Positions 11,065 to 21,986 of a DNA stretch of 64,000 nucleotides are shown here, piece after piece (the stretch's first letter is position 1; every line of letters starts with the position of its first letter). This stretch comes from Nymphaea colorata. Lineage: Eukaryota > Streptophyta > Magnoliopsida > Nymphaeales > Nymphaeaceae. The notes beneath the pieces were generated by a model. It was given only the letters and a program-made list of their open reading frames with translations. It did no database searches and was not told the origin of the DNA. The position numbers and the translations under genes were made by a program. The stretch lies in NCBI RefSeq assembly GCF_008831285.2, contig NC_045142.1, positions 22,443,300 to 22,507,299 of the forward strand. The letters run 5' to 3'.

Positions 11065-11429
11065 CAACTTTCTTTTCTAAAATTTTTGTCTTGTCATACA
11101 GGTGGAAGTTTTCCAAAACATTTTAACCAGGTTTGATTGTAGGATGTGAACGCTTGTCAGTAGCTTCACCTGTTTAGCGGACCCCAACACATTTCACAAG
11201 TTAACCAGATAGTCCTCCTCAACTCAATTAAACATGAAAACAAAGAGAATAATCATAGCAATTGAATGTTGAAAGGACCCTTAGACACCTGGACACAAGT
11301 TTCAATCAATTGTTGTCACTTTTCACAAGATAGAGTTGCCAGATCAACTCGTTTCTAAACTTTTTATGACACAAGTTTCCATTTCTTTCTTTCTTTTCAT
11401 GCATCGAGTTCCGCCGTGATAACCCAGAC

Positions 11430-11863
11430 GAACGTTTCTAGGATCAATGGGCTTTAGTTCTAAACTTCTAAGTTATCGGGGCATTTCCTTGAAATCTGGA
11501 ATTTGCCAGATATTTCCTGATTTTAGCGGTCAGGCACTGGAATTAGTTCATCTGGTCAGTCTTCATGAGAATACACGTGGATGGTCGTGTTGTTGGTGTT
11601 GGCATAACATGAAGCCAATCGGGTGCTCAACTTGAAGCGTAGAGCTGCCCTGCTCAGTGCGTCGAACTGGAGTGAATGAAGGATCATAGAGATGAGAGAG
11701 AGGCAAGTCTTGGTGAATGAGGTCTATCGAGAGGCCTGGATTTTTGGTTAACATTGATAGTGTTAGTGAAGATGTTGGTAGGAAAGTTTAATAGTGCAAC
11801 TGGAAGAAGTTACAGGAGGAGGATCATGAAGGAGGAGAGGAACGTGGCTATGGCAACTGTTAA
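11430..11863 (-). pseudogene. A1 aspartic protease pseudogene, N-terminal fragment (copy A)
   Basis: The minus strand contains GLSIDLIHQDLPLSHLYDPS (about 11740-11680), the characteristic propeptide start of plant nepenthesin-like proteases. Upstream in another frame is a hydrophobic signal-peptide-like stretch (ATFLSSFMILLL) interrupted by TAA, so the head of the gene is frameshifted. The catalytic domain does not follow: after about 11430 comes unrelated sequence, then segment A left part. Segment B has the same head at 37090-37345 with a catalytic body 700 bases further on, so copy A appears to have lost its body. Confidence 0.75.
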
Positions 11864-11891
11864 TCGTAGATCTACAAAGAAAAACTCCATG

Positions 11892-11901
11892 TATTTATAA
11901 A
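11892..11901 (-). promoter_or_regulatory. TATA box of protease copy A
   Basis: The minus strand reads TTTATAAATA about 30-45 bases before the presumed 5' leader and signal peptide of the protease fragment. The same box at the same place is kept in segment B (37373-37382). Assignment as the former core promoter is inference. Confidence 0.5.
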
Positions 11902-12169
11902 GGAGATCATGAGGTAGGTTGTGACTAAGGGTTTGGATTTAAATACAAATGGTGGGGAAAAGAAGCACATGGTCAAAGTGAGTAGCATGTGGATTGTTCC
12001 ACATGTAACAGTTCTTGGTCAAGGAGAAGATGTGGTTATCACGTGAAGGAGCAGAGAAAGGGAACAACATGAACCCTAGGTTAGAGTTAGGAAAATGTTC
12101 ATGAACATCACTTTATCGTGGGTGGTGGAGGCTCTCACCCATCCTTAGAGATGATGGATCATGAAAAGT

Positions 12170-14924
12170 CACCTATTGATCAAGGATTCCAGTCAATTCT
12201 ATCAGCGCGATGATTTTGGGTGTCGGTGGTAAAGAGCGCTTGTGCTGTGGACCAAAATGAGTGGGAGGAGGCATTTGGATTACCAGAACTTGTAGTGTGT
12301 GAAATTGAGGGGAAGCAAATGATCAGACCTTTCAGATGGACTGCTATTGCAATTCTATTAGGCGGTAGCTCAAGATTTCATCTGGATTGGGTGGAAGTTT
12401 TTCACAATTTGTATCAGGTGAAAACAATTTTCACTCCTTTCAAAATCTCTTTTTGATCAAGGCTTCCTCAAAGGAATATTTAGAGGAAGTTATGCAACCA
12501 AAACAATGGCGTGTTCACGATAGGTTTTTGGTCTCTAGCAAGTGGAATGCAGGAATGCTGCTTCGACTTCAAGCTGTCACGAGAACCCCTCTAGGGATTC
12601 GCCTACCGAAGTTGCCTCTTTCTAAGCGGAACTGCAAGCTGTTAGCTGGTGTTCTTAAGGTTCTGGGTAGTTTTTTTTGTAGAAGCTGATGGCTTCACTT
12701 ATGGGTTCGATTTGTATACTTGATGGTGATAAATTTCTTGAATAAATGGTGGAAGATGAAACAAAAATTTGTTTTTGTACCCTCAAATGGATGGACTCAG
12801 CTCATTATTGCTAATAGAAGGTGGAATCTAGGCTCCAAGCAATGCAAGCGATCTAATATTAAATGAAATCAATTTGTGCCTCTTGAAAAAGATGTACTCC
12901 CTATTGAAGACCTATGATCTATGGGTCACAAGTCTCAAGGGATTATCTCATATGAAATGGTGATGGAATCATCTTCATTGAAGTTTAACCATGGTAAAAC
13001 TATTGCTGAGTCCAGCCATGACACCAAGAAGAAAGCCACAGAAGTTGAGGAGGAATTTTTTCCTGGATTTGGCTGTTTGAACTCCACTAGGCCTGTACTA
13101 ATGGACTGAAAACAAAAAGATAAAAGGTCTTCCTCTCCTATGAATGTTAGTTTGAACAAAAAAGATCTCTCCATTCCAAAGAAGTTAACAATTTTAAGAA
13201 AAAGGGTTGTGGGACAACATTTTTTAAGGCTATATAAAGTTCTGGCCTGAAAGAAAGGAAGTTGGCGCAACATGATCCTGACATGGATATCCAAGGAGCA
13301 GAGGATTCACATAACAAAGAGAATGTTCTCCTGTAGGAAAAGGAACCTAAGAGGACTTTCCAATTGCCATCAAATGAAATTTATAGTTGGAATGTTAGAG
13401 GCCTTGCTACTCTAACAACCTAGAAAGATTTTGGCAATTGGGTCTCATCAACTTGGGATCATTTTCATGTTTCGATATCATGTTTCACAATCACTACGAG
13501 GAGTTTTTTTTTTAATCAAATATTGATACGAATCTTAATGGGGTCATAATTGTGTGTAGTTAGGGACAGGCTGATTTTAGATTGACTAGTTGCAAATTTA
13601 ATACATTTTGGATGGATTGTTTGTTTATTCATAAAGCTTTGAATCTCAACTTTGATACAATAGGGGTGTATCTTCACCCTCACTTTAGAATTCGCAAAGA
13701 CCAATTGGTTATGTTAAATATCATTATTGCCAATAAACAAATGTTAGTATTATAATGAAAGATTTTAGTTCAACTTATAAGGAGTCTAAAAAATGGGCCT
13801 GCCCCTGCTAGACAAGCTTGCTTAGCATTCAATGGATTCATTCAAGATGTTGGACTAAGAGAGATTGTGGACAGAAACAGAGCATCCACTTGAACCAATC
13901 TCTGCACCCCGACAGCACTGGTTCAAAGCAAATTCGATACATTTTTGAGCAAGTTGAAAATTGTGGGCAGCTTTTGGTAGAACCAAGAAGTTCTTTAGAC
14001 TACTCAGCACTTCTGTTTTACATGTAAATTAAATATGTCTAAAACCTCATACAAGAGAAGATGAAGATTTAAATAGTTCATTTATTTAGAGTGTCAACCT
14101 AGTTGTAAGGTCATTATTATAAGAGCATGGAGAGTGGAGTGTAGAGGATGTGCAGTGCTTAAACTTCTCGCAAAACAGAATAGAGTACGACAATGCCTAA
14201 GTAATTGGAGTAAGTATAGAACCAAGAAAGTTGATACCAGAATTAACGTACTTCAAAAGGATCTTATTGAAATTTATAAGAGGCAAGATATTGACTCTCA
14301 TAACTGGTCCACTTCTGAAAATCATATTAGATGTTTTCTTGCGGATGCTCTTTGAGATGAAGAAATGTACTAGAAAAAGAAAGTCAGGGTATCATGGCTA
14401 AAAAAAGGGGGATAATAACGGCAAATGTTTTCATGCTATGTTCAAGAAAGGTGCAAAAAAAATAGACTCATGCACATGAAGACAGATGATGGGGAGTTTT
14501 ATGAGGAGGATCCAAATCTTTCAGCATGTACTTCTCATTTTTAAAGATTTTATACCCGTGACAACTCAACAAGAATGATTATGGATCAGCTTGCTGTTGG
14601 TCACTGCGTATTTATAAAAGAAAACTTAACATTGTTAAGTCCCATTTCAGATGAGGAAGTGGAATAGCTGTTATGGGTGCCAACTGCAATATCACACCAG
14701 GTCTGAATGGGTTTCTGAAATCGTTCCTTCAAAAAAGTCAGGACACGTTAAGGACCTATATCACAGTTGCCACTAGAGATTTTTTTTTTTTTTTGAAAGG
14801 AAAGCTTGTTAAGAAACTAGGCAGAAGTCATGTAATCATAATTCTTAAATTTGATTCAGCTGTGCACATTTCCAATTTCAGACATATTGTTCTTGAGAAT
14901 ATTGTACTGAAATTTATTTTCAGA

Positions 14925-14930
<6 letters not shown>
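12170..14930 (+). pseudogene. LINE (L1-type) retrotransposon, truncated copy A
   Basis: Plus-strand remnant of a plant non-LTR retrotransposon, collinear with 37.68-40.49 kb. ORF1 (DUF4283 type) is visible in 12220-12710, including RLPKLPL and the stretch CKLLAGVLKVLGSFF. The endonuclease start (WNVRGL in copy B) corresponds to about 13390, and the pre-RT block with VSWLKK followed by a broken GDNNSKCFH equivalent is near 14380-14460. The copy ends abruptly at a (TA)n run at 14929, inside the RT domain. Many stops and frameshifts make it non-functional. Confidence 0.8.

Positions 14931-14973
<43 letters not shown>
14929..14973. repeat. (TA)n microsatellite at LINE breakpoint
   Basis: Copies A and B match up to AGAATCAT at 14928/40488. 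Copy B continues as LINE reverse transcriptase, while copy A turns into alternating TA and then unrelated sequence resembling repeat R2. Confidence 0.9.
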
Positions 14974-14976
<3 letters not shown>

Positions 14977-15039
14977 CAGTAATTGGCTGGCGTTACATGG
15001 CGACTAACAAAATTTTATGTTGTCAAAGTCTTGCGTTGA

Positions 15040-17203
15040 GTGATGTTTATCCACTCTCAAGACTGTAAAAGGTTTCATGTTTGAGTTGAAGTTGGACTTG
15101 CATTTCATTCTTAAATCAAAATTCCAAACCATCAAATGCCCCCTAAAAGAGCGGTCGACCATTTGTTTGTTCGTGGCCATTCTCTCGGGCCAGGCTATCT
15201 ATAGTAGCGTGTAGTCAACTTTTGACATCATTCTCCTTCTCTTTTTTGCTTCTATATATTATTGTTTGTGTGCTGTTCTTTATAATTTGGGGATTTCTTT
15301 TCATCTATTTTATAATATATTTTTTTCATTTCATCTGTGAAAATTGGTTTGAATCAACCTATTTGAATTGTACCAGCTTGTTCACCTGAATTATGAAATA
15401 ACAATCGGCAAAGTTTAATATTTTATAAATAAACTTGTGCCGGCCCCTTCATAAAAAATAACATAACGTATGTAGGACTCTAATTTTAGATGAGCAGGAG
15501 GTCACCCCACAATCTTAGAGAAAGCCAGAAGCTCCCTCTTTCCCCTTACCTCAAGCCCACGGTCGCATCGATGTCTGTGAGTGGGGCCAAATATCCATCA
15601 ACTAGTATACTGCTTCCATTCCAGTTGCAGTATAGAAATGTAGCACCAACATCACCCGCACTCGGTTAGACTTCTGCTAAGCATCCCCCTTTCTGTCTAC
15701 CTACTTAAGGGTTGTTCTTATTTTGAAAATTTTATGAGTGTCCCTTCTGTCAAATGACTCTTTAACAATATTGGAGCCACATTGCGGATATTGTAAGCAA
15801 TTTCTCTTACCTGTCATTGATACTAGTTTTTAAAACTTTTTATATACCTTAAAATTGAAAATTAAACTAATATTGCACCTTAGCCAGAAATTTTTTGATT
15901 TTCCACTACCCCTTTAGGGATCTATTTTTCTTCAGCTTGTTCTCTCGCTGAAAACCATTTTGGTGATTTTTGGACTCTAATTAGTTTCAAGGCATGAAGC
16001 ATAGACTCTCCATCCAACTTGCACCAAACTCCATAAGTTAGTGATGTACTCCATATTTTGGTGATTGATTATGACCTTGCTTAGATTATCTTGCAATCAA
16101 GTTGAGGAGTTATCATGTTCTAAGTTTAAAATATATAGTTTTCCAGTACCTAAAACAAATTCTTGTATAATAATGTAATTGCACTGCATGAACTTCCGGC
16201 AGCGGCTGCTTGTGACATCAAATAGGTTTTTTTTGCGCTCAGAAACTGTCATGGGAGATCCTCGTTCTATTCATGAGACATCAAATAGGTAATTAAAAAT
16301 ATTAATGAGAGTAATTAATCCACTGTCTATGTCATAATTTACAGACACCAAGATTGGAACATTTTGCCAGGGGGACTTATAGTGGCTGGTGACATTAGCT
16401 TGTAGTGTAACAAGTTCTTGCGTCATTTACTAGGGATTGCATGCAACTTTTTGTGTTTCTGCACCCTTCTCCAAAATCCAAGCAATGCTAAGTAATAACA
16501 TTTGAATATTCTTGTGTTGAAGAATTCCAATCACAAATTGATCAAGAACAGAGACATCTTAATGTATCCCTTAGGTAACCACAGTAAGCATTGAACAGGG
16601 AAAGTATTGAAGCTAAGTGTGGGTTGCTGTGCACCATTGCCTATACCAGTCAGTCAAAAATATATTGTGATGATGCTGAACCCAGTTGCTTTCACATCAT
16701 AGTGCCCATGATTGATGTGACTCACGTGCCCTCCAGCCAAAAAGTCTTGGCTCCGCCACTAGAAAATGGGTTGACATCACAAGTTGGCGGGTTAGCATGA
16801 GCTTATTCGTGTGAAGAGAAAATAATTTTTTGATGGGATATTCATATGATCCATCTATTGTAGAAGGTTAGCAGGAAAATAGACGAATGTCATCATACTT
16901 TAAACATGTTTAACGATTAAAATGGGTGATTAAAGGGATTCAAATAAAAGTTGGTCTATTTTTTTTCTCTTTGAACTGGCCTTTGTGTCCAATTAAGACG
17001 AACCTCTACAGCTGCATGATTATTTTTTTGTTTGGTGTCGGTAAAAACCATTGCAAAAGATGCATTTACAATGATCAATTGCTTGACCATGGTTTTCAAT
17101 AATGGAGCAGAACTTTTATGGCAGTTTTTAACAACACAAAATAACCATCCAAGCATAGAAACAGCTGTGATTCCAATACACACACACACACACACACACA
17201 CAG

Positions 17204-17255
<52 letters not shown>

Positions 17256-17620
17256 CCTCTAAATTGCTTCTATCTGGGAAGATGTCTAACCTGATCCTAC
17301 AAGTAACAGACATTATCTATGTCTATAGATGACCTTTGCACAATTATTTCCGATGCTGAAACAAGTACATCTTGTTTAAGATTTACCATCATAGAAACCG
17401 ATTCTGTTGAATTTGAATGAACCTGCAATTGTGGGACACCTGATACAGAATAGGCTCTAGGGAAATGGAGGTAAGGCTAAGGTTTCGGCAATCTTGTTGA
17501 GCGGTAGTATGAAACACCCCTCTTGCTCACCCGATGCTAGGGAAGATCTGTATAGATTGTTCTTATTTTTTTAATTGCTTCAGTCTTAACACAAAAAATA
17601 AGGTCGACTGAATGCTAGTC
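15040..17620. repeat. segmental repeat copy R2
   Basis: Homologous to R1 (3.1-4.65 kb) at 15.04-15.7 and 16.96-17.62 kb, and to R3 (20.7-21.25 kb) at 16.2-16.85 kb. The internal part 15.7-16.2 kb is not clearly matched in R1. No conserved ORF; nothing that looks like a gene. Confidence 0.75.
17177..17253. repeat. compound (CA)n(TA)n microsatellite
   Basis: (CA)13 at 17177-17202 followed by an almost pure (TA)n to 17253, interrupted by one CA. Confidence 0.95.
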
Positions 17621-20400
17621 GGATCTGGCTCATGGCTATCATTTACTGAAAATTGATCCTCCACGGCCTTTATCATTGCAGCTGGCCCCTACACATGGCT
17701 CCGGGTTTCAGACAATGGTCGGCTTTGACTCGTGGTTGATGTTGAAAGAACAAGCCGACCATGGCAGGACGTGATGAAGCACAAAGTCAAGAAGGTGCCA
17801 ACCTTGACTTCCATGTAAATGAGTGAAGCCATTAAGAGAAAGTTTTATCTGCAATATTTCACGCTTGCTGGTCTACATATCAGACCTATGGGCAGCCAGC
17901 AGCAATCCCACTTAACTGCTTTATTCAATTATCTTCGGCATAGGGGGTTAGGAGCCCAGACAGAAGATCAAAATTCTAGATAAAGGACACTACGTATAAA
18001 TTTTTCAATTTTTAAAGAACGAGAAAATTTGTTAAAAAATATTAATATAAAAATAAAAAGCTTTTAAAATTTATGTAGTTACCAATACTTAACGATAGAA
18101 AGTTATGTGTCCATCAAAGGAGAGAAGAATATTTTGGTAATTTATTAAAAATATTCTCCTTAGTCTTTTTAATTTTTTCTATTTTCAATTTTGTCCTTAT
18201 AATTTTTTTTAATGTGAATTAAAGTTAACTTAATCATTAACCATATTGACGTACAAAAAGAATTATGCATCAGTATAGCGACACTTAACCTATACCTGCC
18301 TCTACTCCTGCTAGCTGCTCTCAACAGGTGTTATGGGACTTATGGTCACCTTTTAAAGGCGGTACTTATTTTTATGAGTCACCTCCATCAGATGGGTAGA
18401 ACCGTTGTGGCCTCCTTCCTGCAAAAAAAAACTACTTTAAAGAAACCCACACACTAGTCCACATTTTTGAAAAATATGTTTGGTTGGCAAAAGTTCATCA
18501 TCCAAATGATTTGGATGATGGCTAGAACAGAAAGGGAAAGGAGAAAAGTGAGGAAAGGATGGACAAAGAAAGAAAAAAATTTTGTTTCTAGATCTTGCTT
18601 TTGTTTGCAATTTCAAAAAGCGGACCAAAAAGGCATTGGATTTTCTTTACCATAGACCTTCCCTTAAAAGGATAAGGAAGCCTGGAATAACAACATATCT
18701 ATTGAATCCGGACATGGTAGTACTCATTTTGGAAATCCAAAATGAGTAAGTCATGAATCTTTAACCTAAATCCATTTTACCAAAAGTTTCTACCATATCA
18801 ATCTACCCTTTTGTACAACCCAATAATTTCAAAAAATGAGCCAACTATGAGGCCAATTGTATTTTTGTGTATTTTCTCTTTGGGCTTAACAGGTTGGCGC
18901 ATTGTTTAATCCATGTTTCATTTGCTATAAAACTACTTATTTCCTATAAAATTACTTGGGGGCGCCCATAAGCTCATCTCTCTCTCCCACTCACCAATGC
19001 GGTTTACTATTTAAAATAAGAATAAAACATGTAATACCCATCTCTTTCTCTGTCCCTCTCTCTCTCTATCTCTATACATGCAAGAGAACTCAAATGACAT
19101 GGAGCTGTTTCTTTCTTCCACCACATTTTCACTTTCGGTGGTAGACAAGTCAAAAAAGGGAGGGACCACCCTGTTGAATAGGAACCATTAGTTTACATGA
19201 TATGACAGTTCTATCATCGTTGATATTACAGTTCCAGACTTGGTGGCAGGGATGCAGACGTGGAGGTGGAATAAAAAGGCTCGAATCAAAATACTTATGT
19301 GAAGTTGGAAGATTGTGTTCCCGTGGCAATATGGTGGCTATGGAACATGAATTATGAATACCATGACAACAAAAAAAATCGAAATCTGTTACAGCAAAGG
19401 CAATTGACCGTCTTTTTATTATGATTCAACAAGTGCTAAATATGACTCTTCAAGCAGAAGAATGAGTTTCCACAACTTTTGTCCCTTTTTTATGTAGGAA
19501 GTCTCTCACATATATCATCGACTTCAACACAGATCAGCATCACCACAAAAGCATATAGAAGACTGATATGCTAATGAAATCACATATGAAAGATGCCTTG
19601 GTTTGATCGACCAACTTCCCCTTCCCTATTTTAATGCTATTCACAGTACCTACACCACGGTCCTTATAAAAGAGATAGCAATGTGATTGAAAACTATACA
19701 TATATATATATACACACACACACTACTTCGGTCACAAACAAAAACCAACAGACCTCTTATATTTGTGTCAAAAGTGTTTTGAACAAAATGTGAATCTCCT
19801 AATTTGTTCATTATAAACATTAATTTAATCTAAATAATCTTCAAGTTCAAATTACTTTTATAAAAAAAAGTGTTTTTTTCTACTATTCAAATTTTAAAGT
19901 TATAAGAGCCATTTTTTTTAATTATTATGGTATATTAATAAAATTAAAAATAACTCACTTAATGTATGTGTATCAGCAAATAAATTTGAAGATACTGCTG
20001 AATTACGAAAAAAAAAATTGATCAGCCTGGCTTCTGTCCCTTGCCTAAGTGGTATGGTTTTTTATCATCTTATATGTATAAATATATATATTCACACGAA
20101 CATGCAGGAGAGAGAGAGAGAGAGAGCTTGTATTAAATGAAACTAAAGAGTAATGGAAAAACAAAAGGAAATAGAGAACCAGCAGTATAGCAGAAGCGAG
20201 GAACCAATCCGACAGCCGGAAAGCCTTCACGATAGCTAAAAATCTCCCTTCAGAAGGTTTGCAATAAATGGTGGAAATTAAAACGTGCATTAGGAAAGAA
20301 GACTTCATTGGGAATGATCCAAATCTTTCACCAGAAGATACAATAACATATATTAATATCGAGTTACATGCACAAGGTTGTACACACAAATGTATACCAA
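17620..20400. other. non-coding AT-rich region, no gene recognised
   Basis: Contains only short unsupported ORFs, a TA/CA mixed repeat near 19699-19723 and a (GA)n run at 20107-20127. I see no conserved protein motif and no element terminus. Confidence 0.55.
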
Positions 20401-21868
20401 AGGGGAAAAAAAAGAATAGGGTATTTTTGACTTTTTTTTTTCTAAAGAAGTGTATATTTTGGGATTTTTTACTTTTTCATAAACCCTTTTTCTCCTTCTA
20501 AAATTTTATTTTTATTTTTTACTTATTATGTACAATTTTTTATACATAGGGGTGTAAACATAACCAGTTTCAAGTTTCAGTTTGAGTGAAAACTGAAATC
20601 CGGCTTCCCATAATGCCCATGCCCATGTGAGTAGAGCCAAATGTCCATCAACTGGCATGGCGCTTCCACCCTAGTTGCACTAGTATAGCACATTGCTCTC
20701 AAATGATAACCTTGCTTAGATTATCTTGCAATCTAGTTATCATGTTATAAGTGTAATAATATAATTGGTCTCCATGTTCAAGTATAATAATGTAATTGGT
20801 CTGCATGCCCATCCGGCAGCCACTGCTTGTGATATCAAGTAGGTAATTTTTTGCTGGGAAACTGCCCGGGGAGCCCTCGGTTTATTGAAATGTCAAATAG
20901 GTAATTAAATAAATAATTTAATCCACTGTCTATGTCACTAATTTGTAGACACCAGCTGACATTGTAACATTTTGTGAGGGGACTATGTTGGAAGAAGGGC
21001 AGTAGCGTTGCTAAGGGTGGGTCAGTGTGCACCTTACCCATAAGAGTTGGTCAAAAATTATATTGTGATAAAGCTGGACTCAGTTCCAGTCACATCATAG
21101 TGCCAGATGGGCACTATCAAACTCAGGTCGGTGACTCAAGCAATGTTCAGTCAAAAAAATTGGGTACTGCCACTAAAGATGAGGCAGAGGTTACAAGTTG
21201 ATGGGTTAGGGTGAGCTTATCCATGTAGTGAGAAATCAATTTTCTCAAAGATCATGGCAACTTTCCTGCTTGGTGGGCCATTACAGATCCTTTGATGGGA
21301 TTTTCATATGATCCGATCAGGTCAACTGAAAACTGGATTGGCCGGGTCATTCCTGAATATTCAAGGGATTCAAATGAAAGTCAAGAAGAATGAGGAGAGA
21401 AGGGTGGTGGAGGAGGAGAAACTGAACTTTAGCCACCAGCATTGTCATGGGATGTCGCTTGTTGATTTCTTCAATCGATGCTGCTTGAGTTTTCGACACT
21501 GACGGTCAGCGGCGAAGGTGCCAATTGGTAACATATTTATTACATGATTAAGAAAAAACTTAGTACAATCAATTATCAGAAACTTCATTATTTTATCATC
21601 TATCTAGTTCCACCTCCAACCATGGTTAGTGGCAGAGAGTTAGGAATGTTGGACTTAGGGGCACTAATTTAAGGAATCTCATGCCTATAGGGTCACTGGT
21701 GCATATGAAGAAACAAGTAGTTGAAAGCATACGTAAAAATGAAAATAAAGAAAGTTGATAGGACCATTTGGGCAACTGCCTACACCAGCCCACGTATGAC
21801 TCCACCAAAGGCTGTAGCCCCAATCTCAATTTTTTGTACTTCCATGCATTTCATGGACCTGACAATCA
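20400..21868. repeat. segmental repeat copy R3 and segment B left part
   Basis: 20400-20700 matches R1, 20700-21250 matches R2, and 21172-21868 matches segment A (10411-11064). The match to segment A stops at GGACCTGACAATC (21868). In segment A the same point runs straight into the sequence found here at 36552. Confidence 0.85.
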
Positions 21869-21986
21869 AAATAGGGTTCGTATAAAATTTTAAAATAAAA
21901 TTTGAATTCACACTGACAAATGCACATTTAAAATAAATAGTAAATTAAGTAGATTACTTGTTTGATGATTGAATGCAGTGCGGAAA

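Noticed and set aside
17032-17313. Frames ending in THTHTH or YIYIYI runs
   Set aside because: Translated (CA)n and (TA)n microsatellites.
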